Below, piece by piece: positions 39,874 to 53,640 of a stretch of DNA of 64,000 nt. The DNA comes from Anoplopoma fimbria (taxonomy: Eukaryota; Chordata; Actinopteri; Perciformes; Anoplopomatidae), in assembly GCF_027596085.1 (NCBI RefSeq), contig NC_072469.1, positions 15,940,238 through 16,004,237 on the forward strand, written 5' to 3'. The translations under genes were made by a program, and so were the position numbers. Below the pieces are notes generated by a model that did no database searches, was not told the DNA's origin, and saw nothing but the letters and a program-made list of their open reading frames with translations. The first letter of the stretch is position 1. Each line of letters starts with the position of its first letter.

Positions 39874-40438
39874 ACACACACACACGCACACATTCACACA
39901 CCATAGCCTCATTACGAAAAAACTATCTAAGTATATATACGTATCTTCCGTCGCTTCGTATAGTCCCCACCCCCATCGAATAACCCCGTAACGGCTTCCA
40001 TTCCTCCCCCTTTAACCTTCTACCATCTCCTGTCCTCTGTCCATCCCTCCCCCCATGAACCCTTCTTCTACCCTCCTCCTCCTCCTCCTCATCTCTCCAC
40101 CCTTTCTTTGTTCAACTCGACATCGCAGGCGATCGACAACCGATTTCGTGATGCTGAAAAGAGTTCCCCTTCTCTTAATTCCACTCTGAAGCATGCAAAA
40201 CTAAGGCGCCCATTTCTCCCGCCCTCCCTTTCCTATCTGTATATTTTTTGACTGGATTAACTTCTTTCACGTTTAATCATTCATTCCCCCGGAGGCAAAA
40301 TCAGGTTTAATGAAAAAAATAAGGGCCGCAAAGTGAATCCTGGAAATCAGGTTAAGCGCTGATGACAGGCGGCTAAGTAAACTCATAAATGCCAGTAATA
40401 ATGTTAAGTATTTTATCATCACCTCCAATAGGTGCAAG

Positions 40439-40543
<105 letters not shown>

Positions 40544-41995
40544 CATTCTTTTCAATCACTGCAATATCATCCAGCCAGTGGAAACTAGCACAGAGGGAAA
40601 TGGATCTAATAAGCCTCTTTATTTTCCTCCTTCAACGCCTCATGTATTTTTGTTTTCTCTCTTACAGCAGCTTTTGGAGAGGATGCAGCGTCAGGAAAGA
40701 CAAACACACTGGATGATTAATTAACGGCACAGGCACTTCCTCGGCCGACAATACAGGCCTTTATTCACCGCCGCTCGTGTCTTCGGGTTTGCTTTTCTTT
40801 GCCTCTATTTTCTCCCTGGTCTATAAAGAAAAACAGAGTGGGTAATGGTCAGGCGTTTACGTGCTCTGTGTGAGGACGGGGGTGTCAAGTTAAAAGTGAC
40901 AAGTAGCGGGATGTCGATGCTGCCAAGGGGTGAGGCTGAAAGTGTCTAACTCCTTTAGTCGGCCCGGTCTGTCTTTCCACTTCAACTGAGTACGCAAAAT
41001 GCTAAGACCACCCGCCAGATATCAAGCTACAGTGTGATTCAATTAAGTTACAATTGTCTTGGGACTTAAATTGGCTCAGATGACACCTTAGATGATTTTG
41101 TCGGTTAGAAGTGAGATAAGACTGCTTGTAAAGTGCGATGCAATTTAGAAGTGATTGATTGAGATCGCTGCGTGCGAAAAACAAACCTTTCTCTGATGCT
41201 TGTTGTCAAAAACTAGGGATGAGCACATAAGAGAAACAGGAGTGTATGTATGTGTGAGTTTAGGACACAGTCCACATCAATCAGGTGTTTGTTTCTGCAC
41301 CCTCCGGGTAGCGAGAGAGGTGAGTCTGACCGTGTCGAATATGGATGTGCAGCAGCAAAGTCTCAGTTTGTTCTTCTACATTCAACACCATCTCCTTTAC
41401 AGCCACTTCCTCCCACACTACCAATAACAGCCGGAAAAAGAGAGAAATACTAAGAGGAAACAGAAGAGAGAAAGAAGAAACCTCTTAAAGGAGGGAGAGG
41501 GGGGGGAGGGGGGATGTCTCTGTGGACCCATAGTGTCACCGACATGCTTTTATTCTGGGGATAATGGAGATCAAACACAAAGGAATGTCTCGCAAAATGA
41601 TGAGAAAAGCAGAGATTAATATTTCAATGCAGTCCTGTGCATTAGATTCAAAGATGGCATGGCATGACATTATGTTGAGGAGTGTTGCATGACTCCAAGC
41701 GCTTAAGAAATCTTGAGTACAAGAGTAGCATGCATTGTGAACGGAATGGTAGGTGATACCTCAGAACCATTCTTTTTAGCTCACGCTGCTGTCCAGAGCA
41801 ATATGCAGCGGGGAGCAGGTAAGTGTTCATACATGGCTGCTCATAGACACAACACCAGCTGCTGCCGCGTTTTAATCTGCTTCAAATCCAGTCAAACATT
41901 TGGTTAGTGCTGCTTTTTTGTGTTTTTTGGACTTTTCATAACTTCATACTCAGTTTAATCCCAGTTGCCAGTTTAATTCTTATGTAAAAAGCAGT

Positions 41996-42305
41996 TGAGC
42001 AAAGTAACTAAGTACATTTACTCACGTACTTTCCTGAACATGTATTTGACAGCTATAGTTACTGTGATATATCATATATAATATATAATGTTATGGAAAA
42101 AAAATTGCCTGTACAGTATATAAAGTAGTTAAAACAGTAGAATGCTACTTAAACATGAATGCATAAGTCATAATTTCCAATACTATAATATTTAATAGTT
42201 TTTGTGACAATTTTGATACAGTCATTTTACTTCATGAAGTATTTATATATTGCAATATTGCTACTTTTTCTCAAGCAATGGATCATATATTTTTCCCATC
42301 ACTGG
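41996..42305. repeat. Old teleost interspersed repeat (second copy of the 12970-13375 family)
   Basis: CAAAGTAACTAAGTACATTT, GTATTTGACAGCTATAGTTA, AGTATATAAAGTAGTTAAAA, then TTGCTACTTTTTCTCAAGCA and TTTTTCCCATCACTG follow the usual block order of this family. Confidence 0.7.
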
Positions 42306-42563
42306 TAAGAAGTTATTTTATCCAAACTTATGTATTCTTCCTCTGTCAGAGAGTTGATGTTTTTGCAAATATCTGAGTGACACCCAATCACACCCATGCT
42401 ACCTACATCTGCATGCAGGCTCTCTGTCTCCCTGATTTGCAGCAGCACGGGTGCCACCTCTTGGCAGCTGATCCTCTGCTGTGTGTTTGAGTTGTAAAGG
42501 AGAGCTCCGGACCTGAACATGCAAACGCTGTGCTGCACAGCAGTCCCTCCCCTTCCACAAGGC

Positions 42564-42674
42564 TTGCGTGAGTAGAGAGAGCTGTGTGTGTGCACATGTG
42601 TGTGTGTTGAGGTCGGGTTGGCTTACAGCCACTTCCTTTGCCTATTCCCGCCCCCTTCCCTCAGCGCTCTTCTT

Positions 42675-42710
<36 letters not shown>

Positions 42711-42759
42711 CAGGCACAGGAAATCCACAGCAGCGAGAGCATGGCCAACACACACACAC

Positions 42760-42811
<52 letters not shown>

Positions 42812-42912
42812 GTTGGCCGATCAAGGGCTGGTTGTCACGCGAGCGAGCCGTCTGTCAATCTCCCCCCCCTTCCTCCTGACAGGGCGCTGGCGGCCGGCCA
42901 AGGCCTTGCGTG
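42564..42912. promoter_or_regulatory. Cluster of three AHR/ARNT response-element candidates
   Basis: TTGCGTGAG at 42564, TCGCGTG (minus strand) at 42836-42842 and TTGCGTG at 42906-42912. Between them lie (CT)n at 42678-42708 and (GA)n at 42765-42810. The following 42880-43020 is GC-rich and then AT-rich with an E-box, and might be a conserved regulatory block. Confidence 0.4.
42678..42810. repeat. (CT)15 and (GA)n tracts in inverted arrangement
   Basis: (CT)n at 42678-42708 and (GA)n at 42765-42810 are complementary and 56 bases apart, so a transcript could fold on itself here. Confidence 0.9.
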
Positions 42913-44235
42913 CAAGCCGGCGAGCCACATTAGCCCATAAAGAATTTCATAATAGCAACAGCTGTTAAATATTGATGACTGCTGGCAAGCGCTCAATGGT
43001 GCTGCGCAAAAAGGTTAAGCCTGCACTGTAATGGAAGCTAATACTTCATTATGCCACAGATCAAATGTCCGGATCTCGGCCTTTCCAAATCCAACCCTTA
43101 CCATTCCAACTTTTTTTACTTGTTTTTGCAATGTGGCAAAGAGAAGGAAAAAAAAAGATTCACTGAAAGAAAGTTTTTGGCGCTTTGACATATTTCTGAA
43201 GATAAACAGCAGCTTTTTCCACTTGGTTCCTACTGTTCCACTTGATGGATATAAACACTATGCATTCATTTCAATGACCCTTGATACCAATATTAATATT
43301 GGATTGAGGTCTCTAATCTTCCCGATATTGTTTTAGATGAGAATGTTTTCCACTGTGACATACAAGATTACATTTAGAGGGAGGGACTGCAAGGATTTAA
43401 AGCAGTTCCCTTTTGTTAACAAAACCACATCTACAAAAATGACTTTTCTTGTAGGCTGGGCAGGAATCACAAATATGCATCTTCCAGAGGAGATCATAAC
43501 GTGAGTGAGTGATCTTTAAGGGGAGTGAGCATGTGGAGTTGCTAGAGGGAGTCTATCTCTGAGGAAGGAAAACAAAACCAAATTGATTCCTGAATAGAAC
43601 ATAAACAATAGCCTGGATACTGAAGTGAAGGGGAAGTGACGGGATCACACCGATTGGAGGCTTGGATGTAAAACCCAATTGTTTCCACTTCTCTGTTTTG
43701 GTTGGCAAACAGACACAACAGTCTCCGTGTTCTACATGAGTGATCTGTCTCCACACATGAGCCCTTGGGCAAAACAGACTCGTATGGCAACTGTGTGTGC
43801 TGCTACTGTATGTGGCCTGACTACACGGCGCATAATAAAACTGGCGCCACGCACTCTCCACACACACACACACACACACACATACACACAAGTACTGGAG
43901 GACTATTTCATGACATGAAAGGCATCTAATTGCTACTATAAATAGAGAACATGACTGATTGTGGCGTACATGTTTTATGTGAGCATGGTGTTTGTCAGCT
44001 GAGAAAACTGTTTTTCTGATGAACCCATTGAAAGAGCGACACACAAGCGTGGAGCCAGCTAAAGGGCTTTCTAAACACTCCTAAATTTGCCTTGTCAAGG
44101 CTTGGGAAAATGTACCACAACATACGGGCAACGTGGTACAATATTTATACAGACAATTAGAAAAACTAACAGAATGCAAATGGACGGAGGCCCGGGGAGA
44201 ATGTGCCTCAGCGTGAAATGATGTGCTCTCTGCTT

Positions 44236-44268
<33 letters not shown>

Positions 44269-44288
44269 GGCTGCATTCAAGCCATGTG

Positions 44289-44297
44289 TTGCGTGAG
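44289..44297 (+). promoter_or_regulatory. AHR/ARNT response element candidate
   Basis: TTGCGTGAG, followed by A, the extended form known from mammalian CYP1A1 elements. Confidence 0.4.
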
Positions 44298-46780
44298 ATG
44301 AGCCAACTATGCAGGAAAGCTTTTAATTTGACTGTACCCAAATGAATGCAACAGTGTATTTTCTAATTGAAGACAACAAGACACTACAGTTTGCCTGCCG
44401 TTGCCGGAGATCTGAGGCGTTCCACCAGCACAAACGCCGACCCCAGCCTTCAGTCTGCTCAGCGGGGGTGAGCTCAGGATACGGACCCCCCTTGTGAGTC
44501 ACAAATATAACCGAGCAGTAACCCTGCCTGGAGGCCGAATGACAAAACACGTGTACACTCACATGTACAGTTCGCAGTTGCAGAAACAAACACAAGCGGT
44601 GGAAGTATATTCTGGGTGAGTGGAGGGGGGGGGACTCCATTCTTAGGCCTATTCTTCACTCTCCTATGGGTCTATATTTATTACAAACTTCCTCTGATTG
44701 GCTCATTCTCATTTATTTCCTTTTGGGGGACCTCCGTGTCTAGGCATACTTTGAGTGTTTTTCTCTTTTGAATTGGTTAGCCAACTGTAAAATTGAAAGT
44801 AAGAAATGTGACAAAATAATGGAATCTTTGTGCTGTGTGTGCACATCTGAGATCTCCCTGCATCACTGTAAGAGACATCAGCTCCTGCATGCACGTGTGT
44901 GTTTGCGTGGTCACTCTATAAATAGCTTTTCCTTGGATTCCTGTTTTGATGAGGATGGCTGCGGCATGTTGCTCTCTCAGGGAGCTGGCGGTTAATAAAA
45001 GTTGCATTCAGGAACCCCACCTGGCCACAATAAAGCACAAGCCTTCTATTTCTGTGCACGCACACAATCTCCGTTTTCACGAGCATTGTAAGATTCAAGG
45101 GCTCGAAATGAACGTGCAGCGCGTCTTCTCAAACTGTAAAGTTTATGTGAACATTTGCCGGTTTGCTGTAAAGCCCATCTCACTGATTTTGAGTTTAATT
45201 AGAGATACATATGAAAGGAAAACCTTGTGGGCTTCAAAAACAAACATGAATCATGGAAACAGATGTGTCATGAGAGGTGAATTTAAAGTGTTTTTAAATT
45301 AGCTAAATATGATTGGAATTGCAGAGGGGGAAAGAGAGGGATGAAGAGGGAGAGGAGGATTGAAAGAGTGAAAAGGCATTCATTATTTTTGGGTTTCTCA
45401 TTAGTTTAGTTATTTAGGTCCAGGCCTTGGTCCATGAAAGTCTACTTCATCAAAATCTAGACTGGAACTAATGCACTGCAGAGCACGGGGCTGTTGGCTT
45501 ACAATGTATAGAATAAACAACCATTAAGTGTATTTTATGGCTCACTCATTTCACTCAGTCGTCATACACTGAGATTTGATTACAAAACGCAACAGTGGCT
45601 CTGCTTATTCATACTGAAAAAGGGAATTCTTAACAACAACACAGGGAGTAATTATCAGTCCTCAACCCCTGTATTTCACTCTGCATTCCTGCATAAGAGG
45701 GGAGGAGGGAAGGTTACAGTCTGCTAGTTCCTTCGGTTGCGTGCCAACTAGTGTCACTGGCATTATTCACAATAACAGGGAGAAAGAGGCACAACAAGCC
45801 TTGGATTATCCCTCTCGTATTCTCATCCCCGCTGGCCAGTCGAAAGCAATCATCACTTGCTTTGCGGTCGCAACAGAACATTCAACAGGTTTTCTGCAGA
45901 AGAACCACACCTTTCATGATTTCAGTTTTGATCCTGTTAGCATTTATTTTTATAAATCCATGCAGCCTCTCCATAACGAGAAAGGTAATCTGTTAAAAAG
46001 ATTATGGTGCTGTTTCGGCCCATTGAGTCAAATAATAACGGACAGATGGTCCCTCAGGCTGAATCCATATGGGAGGGGAAACTACGCTAATGCTGCTGCA
46101 GCACGCAATGCTAAACGAATGCTAACCATGGAGTACTTTTACGACATCAACAAGTTGTGTTCATTTGCTGAGCTTGTGCTCAAGAAGGCATCATTTTAGT
46201 AGAGGAAACGTGAGAACAAAGTGGCAGACATAATTCACTAATGAGAAGAGTTGTACCGAGTTAAATAAAAGGACGGAAAGAAAAGAGTATAAAAGTGATG
46301 TAATGGTAGTTTGCTGAAACTCTGCGGGAGCAAACTGTCACTGTCCTTAAAAAAACATTGGCTTTTTTAGCTTCGTGACAATGCGTTTTACTTAATCCAA
46401 AAGGATTTTAAATGCTTAATTTAGTCCGAGAGGATGTTTCCTTAACCCGTAAAGCAATAGGTTATCCTTAAGTGACAAAAATCAAAGCCGAACCTGGCGT
46501 TAAATGTTTGTCTTTCAACAGGAACAATAAGTTAAAAGTTGTATACTACATATACTACAAGTCAGAACAGTCTGCGCTTGCAGAACTCACACCAACACAC
46601 TACACATACATGGACCAACACACAGAGAGGCCCACCGATGTGTAATTAAATTGATGTGAGGTGGTTAATGTGTGCAGGGGTCAAGTGATAGCCATGATGC
46701 TGACCATGCTTTATGCATGAAAGCCATTAACTTGTCAGTCAGTAGACACTATCAGAGGTGTTATGTATCCTCTGTGCCTC

Positions 46781-46785
<5 letters not shown>

Positions 46786-46843
<58 letters not shown>

Positions 46844-46847
46844 GTGT
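46786..46847. repeat. (GT)n microsatellite
   Basis: GT run with one CG interruption. Confidence 0.95.
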
Positions 46848-47781
46848 TTTTGGGAACAGGGCCAATCTGTGAAGCAGGTAATCTAGAGCAATAGCATAAT
46901 GCAGTATTTAAGGTATCTCTCTCCTTCTCTCTCTCCACATACAAACAGTCGCAGTTCAATTAAGGTTGTCACCCTACCATATTATGTGAAATAAAGACAA
47001 GGCGTTTAAACGTTTCAGCCTGAATTGACCTTCCTTTCCCATCACCTGTCAGCTTAGCTTTAACATGAGTGACCCATCCCCTGCGTCTCGCACCAACAAT
47101 ATCACACAACAATTTAGCCTCTGAGAGAGCTAATTCATTAAGCGACACGCTAACCCAACAGTAATCTGATTATCGTTCTCCTTACACCTCGTCCCTGTGT
47201 TGCAGAGCATTAGATCCGGGGCGGCGGGCAAACACTGGCTGCTCGGAGAAACATCCCAGAGGCATCAAAACATCAAACATGATGTGTCATGTGAGATGGC
47301 GTTTTAAGAATTTAGAAATAAGGTAAAAATGTGAGGACAGATTTACAACCAGGTACAGCAAAAATATCAATCTAAACTAGCGTTTGAGTTTAATATTTTC
47401 TTTTAATACCATGTGTAAAAGTACTGAAAACAAGGACGAAGTATTAGCTACTGGCAGCTCCACTCCAACAAAAGTATTAGCTTTCCAAAATTTGGGATGT
47501 AAGCTCTAGGGAGCACAGTTGAAAATAGGTGAGGTGAGCACAGCGAGGTATCCATTTGTCAGGTCTGGACATACCGTGACAGTCTACTTCACATTCTCCC
47601 ATCTGTGCCCCTTGCATGTCACCACAACACTCTAATCCAGGCCTGTTTATACCAACAGTGTTTGCTCCGATCACTTCATTTGGCTCAGGGAGGGAGAGGA
47701 CATATACCCCCTGTGCCACTGCCCAGCAGGCGATACGTGTGTATAAGTGTGTGTGTGTGTGTGTGTGGAGTGATGGTGGGA

Positions 47782-47789
47782 TCACGCAA
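47782..47789 (-). promoter_or_regulatory. AHR/ARNT response element candidate
   Basis: TCACGCAA on the plus strand, next to a short GT run. Confidence 0.35.
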
Positions 47790-50778
47790 GCTTGCTAAAA
47801 GAGGCAAAGTCAGGAGAGAGTCACGCATGGCCACTGTACTTCCTGGCATCTGGTGTTGGCGTGATGTTACGAGTGTATACATGTATGTATGTTTGTGTTG
47901 TGTTTAATTCCCAACCAACAGAAGAGATTTTCTGAGGGTAAACAAACACCGACTTGTCTGCCCTCTCCAAACAGGCTGTCGCTCTGAATAGGTGGACTAT
48001 TTTTCTCCCTGTGCACGCAAAGCTGCCGACTGAAGCAAAAACCCACCGTGTCCCCCCCTCGAGGGAATATTCAACACATTAATCAACCGGTAAAACAGTT
48101 ACTTCTGGAGGAGCTTTGTCCAGTGTGAGACGAAAGCCCTGATGATGTCAGAGTGATGACATCATCGGGGTTATCTCAGCTCGGGCTTGGAGGCTGATAT
48201 TCTATAATAAAAAGCCTGCGTTACAAACTTTAAGAGAAGATTTGGAGAGACGTGGGCCTTTACATGAAAAAAGAGGTCTATTCAGCTTGATTATGGGAGA
48301 TCTAGTGTCATGATGCTTGACTCACTTCACCCAATTTTGTTTGTTAAATTTGCCTGAATTATCCCTTTGATCAAAAAGGTTAGCGTGGTTGCATGAGTCT
48401 TTATTTGTGTCAGAAGGTGGGTCAGCCTTTTACTTCTGCTTGAGCTCATGACACAGTATTTGTTTGTGTGTTTCACCCTGGAGATGATCTCATCAACATG
48501 CGCTTAAGGATGGGACTCTGCTTGACACGGAGGCAAAGTCGGAAAGAGTGGTCAGTGAGTGTGTGTGTGTGTGTGTGTGTGCGTTGTTTGATTGTGGACA
48601 GCGAGGCAAAGTACAGTAGGACACGGCCGGATCAGTAGACAGAATTTAGTGTTTCCATCCACTGACCCAAAAGCTTCCGTGTCCCTGAATCACACAAATG
48701 GACCCAAAGCCTGACCTGTGTGTGACTTGAATTTACCATATGGCTTCCAGTCTTAACTTGACCTCGCTGGAACACGGGGATGGGTAACAATGTTTTATCC
48801 AAATACATATATTACCTTAGGTTTTGGCCGTTTTCACGGAAAATAAAGATTATTTCAGAAATAAAGTATTCAAACAGCATTAAGAACATTGGAAAGATAT
48901 ATAAATGTTCCAACTTCTTTTAATGTCTGATTGCTGCAGGACACTTGATTATAACTTTATACATTTAGGTTAAAAGGCATGTATCTTAGCCAAATTAGCA
49001 GAAACTGTTTATCTTTGCTATTGATCTGTTTTCCTCTGCAGATGGTTAAGAGCAACACTGCAATGCAGAAGCAAGGGGATAAATGTGGAAAAAGTTTCAG
49101 GGGAAGATTGGCAGGCTAATTTGATTTATGTAAATAGTAGGTAACATCCAGTCATTTTGTAATTTGATTTGTTAGGATTTAAGTTACTTATAAAGACAGC
49201 TGCTTAGAAAAAAACCATGGATGATATGCAAGATGAGATCATGTGCATCTGATATTTGTTTTCAAGCTGGAGATAGAAATGTAATCAAAACAGGAACGCA
49301 TGCATGTATCTGTCAACTCTTCAAAACCAACAGTCCTGATGATGACTAATGGACGTTTTGTTCTGCAAAATATTCAGTTTTACAAGCAAGAGAATCTGAA
49401 AAAACAAGATTCAGGAAAGGCTCAAGGAGAAAATTTTTACAATTATGCTGAACACCAGGACCTAAACGCGCGGCACGCTTCTCAAACTACCCGCGCAATT
49501 ATCGCCTCCACACTAATGAACCTCACATTACACCGTGTGTCAGTAAACCACCATTTGTGCATAGCAGCATATAAACTTCCACTTCGGCTCTTGTATCGCC
49601 CTACAGCTGAGACCTGCGGGCAACACCGCTGGACCAGGGCCCAGACCCGCAGATCTGAGCCTCCAGTTCTGTTTCCAAGCTGAAACTTCATTTGAAGCGT
49701 TACTCTGCATCTAAGAAAGTCTCTTCAACCTCATGTGTTCTGGACATGAAATTAAAATTAATGCTTTTTAATATAATATATTTTTCTAGTAGTAGTAGTG
49801 GCAGTAGTAGTGCACCTAACAAGTGTGGCATCTACTATCAAACTTTAACTTGTGTGTTTTTTTTATCTCTTCTATTCTCAGAGGCTGCAATGAAGACATT
49901 TCCTTATAAAAATCATCGAAGTTGCATCTAATCTCATCTAACTGCTGTACTGAGTGAGATGTGAGATGGCAGCTTTTATGAGTCTTGCGGTTTCTTACCC
50001 AAGACTCAGGCACTGAAGTAGCTGCTTTGTCCACCCAGAGCTCCAAAGTCAACTTCAGCACCACGGCTTGGTTCAACCGAACATTAAATAAATGGACGAT
50101 TTTTAAGTGATTTGAAGACAGATAATTTTTTTTTTCCTCCATAACACAGCATGTGATTTTCAGGAAGAGAAGCCGCGACGGAGACACCTCAAACCAAATG
50201 TGTCTGAGGTAGAAGTGCAGAACATGTGTTTCTGGAGCTGCGCTGCACTGTATTCCACTATGCAGGCCCGTCCTCCAGCATTTTCTGCTTGCAGCTGAGG
50301 TCTGATTTATGAGCGGGACCACAGAAATTCCTCTGCAATAGCTTCAGGATGTCTCTGGAATAACAGTAATATCTCTGATTTGGGAAAGTATGAGCAGCTC
50401 CAAAACACTGCTGTGTCACTGTGACCAACTCACGCGAGGCGAGGCATGCCTTTTTTCCCCCCTCTATTGCATAAGGACGTCGTAATTGTGGCTCGCTTTT
50501 TGTTGTTTTACTCAACGGTTCTGTTGTGAAATCTGAATGGATTACACTCTAGCTGAATAGACCAAATAATAACCAGTAGTTGCATGATATATCACATAAT
50601 AAATATATAATTTGAATTGATTCTAAAATAATAAAAAGTAAGAGGATTACAATTTGAATGTCCTGTAATCTTAATGCTGTTTATTATGCTGTGCACAGGA
50701 GAGAGTTGCAGAAATGTTCCAGTTAAAAGAAATTGTCACACATCACTCCAGATCCTGATCCACCTACAGTTAAGAATG

Positions 50779-50788
50779 CACACACACA

Positions 50789-50875
<87 letters not shown>

Positions 50876-51041
50876 CACACAATGCAAACATGAACACATA
50901 TCCAATTTAGTCAATGTAGTGTCTTGCTCAAGGACACTTCAACAGGACCCACAGCTGCTGCTGGGTTTGAACCGTCCATTTGGGGGCCGGTCTCCCGTTA
51001 CACACAATCTGCACACACACACCACACACACACACACACAC

Positions 51042-51111
<70 letters not shown>
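50779..51111. repeat. Two long (CA)n tracts flanking a repeat fragment
   Basis: CA runs at 50779-50880 and 51012-51111. Between them, 50920-51000 (CTTGCTCAAGGACACTTCAA, then GCTGCTGGGTTTGAACCGTC) resembles a common dispersed fish repeat. Confidence 0.8.
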
Positions 51112-51114
<3 letters not shown>

Positions 51115-52067
51115 AAACACAGCAAATACCCACATCCTCCTCACCCGACAACAGTGCTGCAACTGTTCCTCATGTGACAGAAGGGGGGTGAGCTGCTGAG
51201 CCGAGGGAGTGGCGAGGAATAGCGTGCGAAGACCTAATACAGTGTTTAAACCCCAGATGGGTCACATCAGTAGCCCGCAATCAACAAATTTGGCCCTGCC
51301 AAGTTTACACGCTTTACATGTCAAAAGGGACGGGACGGGGAAAAGAGAGAAACCTGTTTCTTCTTTTTCTTTTTTCCCCCCATGCTTCTTTTTATCGCCT
51401 GCCACAGCTTATAATTACGAATTACTGTGACTGGTTTGGCCATCGTGGAGAAGAGGAGAGGTGATAAAAAAGTAGAGGAGAGAAGAGAAGAGAAGAGAAG
51501 AGAAGGAAAAAAAGGGTTGTTAAGGATTCCATGGACAGAAAATCAGAGTGGAACCCCGTGGGGTGAATGCAGAAAATAACAGGGCTGGTTCCTGACACTA
51601 TGTCTTTTCATGGAAACCAAGTAGAAATAGGTTAACTACCATGTATGTTAGGGGTCATGGGACACCCTCAAGTTCTGTCTTCCCTCTCAATCCACATTTT
51701 AGTACAGCAGGAAGTGCTCTGCAAAAGCACCACGGTGAGCCGATCCACTTCCTCACTCACACAACGGATAATAACTGGCACTGTAGAGCCATTTAGGAGA
51801 CACCTCTGTCTCCGTCCAAAGTGGTTAGGATGAGCAGAGAGGACACCTGGTGTGCAACTTTAGACAGGGAGCTCCCTAATGCGTTCACAGTAGGGATGTT
51901 TAAATTAGGCTGATGATATCACTGTCCCTGGAGAAAGAAAAGCTCCAGATAACAAAAGTTTCAGCATCCTGCACCATATTATCAGTGGCAAATCACACAC
52001 ATGCATGCTTGCATTTGCACAAACACACACAGAGAGATACCCCCCCCCACACACACACACACACACA

Positions 52068-52087
52068 CCCCCCCCCCCCCCCCCCCC
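52068..52087. repeat. Poly-C tract of 20 bases
   Basis: Pure C20 inside a CA-rich stretch (another C9 at 52040-52048). The minus strand is G20, able in principle to form a G-quadruplex. Confidence 0.9.
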
Positions 52088-53529
52088 ACACACACAGACA
52101 GAGCTTTCCTGATTCTTCCCATGACAGTGTGTGGTCTTGTCATTCAGGATTTGTTTCCACGTTGGCCTCTCATCTTTAAATAGCCTGCTATAATCTGTCC
52201 ATTTAAGCACAGACACATCTAGTTTCAGAGTGAATTTTTTAATGAACCGTACAGTTTGGAATCAGAGCAGACAGTTAGATTTGAGCCTAGATCTGCTGCA
52301 AGGTTGTGTACATGATGATGAAGGCTTAACATTGGTGGAAAAGGAGCTAAGTGGAGTGAAAGTATATTGAAAAAGTTTCCACTGTTTCCGAAAAAATCAA
52401 CTGCAATTTAATGAAAGATCTACACTTTAGCTTTGTGTGTTTTTGTACAGAACAAAATGCTTACCAATTGATGCTTCTCACGCATAATGACTTGACGAAC
52501 TGTTTGGGCGAGGACATATAGTCACCATCAACTTGTTTATAGAAGAACAAACAAGTTTAAACTTAATGGTGTTGCAATTCAAGCATCGATTCCCAGGCGA
52601 CTGTCTCACACTCTGACTAACAAAGAAGAGGTGGGAGGAAAAAAAAAAATAGAATGGAATCCTTTTTTTCACGTAAAAAAAAAAAAAAGGCAGGAAGAGA
52701 GGAAAAGATAAAGAGAGGCCGGGGTGGGAACTGTCATAAAATGAACAGAGAATGAGATTCAAAGTCTTTTTTCCCACCGGACAATAAAACATGAAAAAGT
52801 ATGTGTTAGAAGGATGGCGAAATCCTTTCCCTGGCTCCACTGTGCTGTGAAGGAGAGTCAGAGAGAGCTCCAGATGTGTCTCAAACATGCCTCAAGTTTC
52901 ATGTGATACTTAGTGGGTCTTAGTGAAGCGGACCCGGGGTTTTGTATTAAACCCAATCCAGTCTGGCCCACGTTCACGCAGGGCCAGATGTTTAGCACAT
53001 GAGAGATAGAGAACAACGGCTCTGACCTTAATTGTACAGTTGTCCTTAAGGTAGTTGTACACAGAACCCACCAAATGACTAAGTCATTTGGATTTATTCT
53101 ATAGCTTCCAACAAGATTATGAATACCTTTCCTTACTTTATCTATCTGCAATGCTTTGGGCCAATGAAAGTGATAATTACATGGACTTTGTGCCATTTGT
53201 CTACTTTTTATTTTGCACTTACGGGTCACCTGTAGGTATGAATCCTCAAAAGGAAAATGCTGGTGTTAGGTGTCTTTATTTGCTATATGATTGTGCAATT
53301 TAGGTACATGTTTATTAGAGGAAGAAACGGTTCTGATAAATGCAGAGGATATTGTAACACCTCCCTCATTTCAACACGTTCACACCGAAGTGAAAAGTCA
53401 TGGCTGACATCACCTCTTCTTTCCTGTCTCCCTTCCCCTTGTTCAGCTGTCACTGCTTCTCGCTATCTAAGTGTTTTGGCTAATTATGCCACAATGGAGA
53501 AATTCTTCTTGGATCACCAGTGGTGAATC

Positions 53530-53640
53530 ATTATTATTATATTCCTTTATTGATCCCCATGGGGGAAATTCGAGTGTTGCAGCAGCTCAACTACACAGAC
53601 ACAGACAATAAATACACATACTATACAACAAAATAAAGAT
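53530..53640 (-). mobile_element. LINE 3' tail, minus orientation
   Basis: CCTTTATTGATCCCCATGGG followed by GGAAATTCGAGTGTTGCAGC is the reverse complement of a fish LINE 3' end (AATTTCCCC...ATCAATAAAGG). The 5' part is missing. Confidence 0.65.

Noticed and set aside
47821..47830. TCACGCATGG as an AHR response element
   Set aside because: It has the GCGTG core but lacks the T at the required flanking position of TNGCGTG.
49816..50322. 168-codon minus-strand frame
   Set aside because: No recognisable domain, no flanking exon signals, and residue use looks random.
50920..51000. tRNA-like B-box (GGGTTTGAACC)
   Set aside because: No A-box or cloverleaf can be drawn, and the segment resembles a dispersed repeat.
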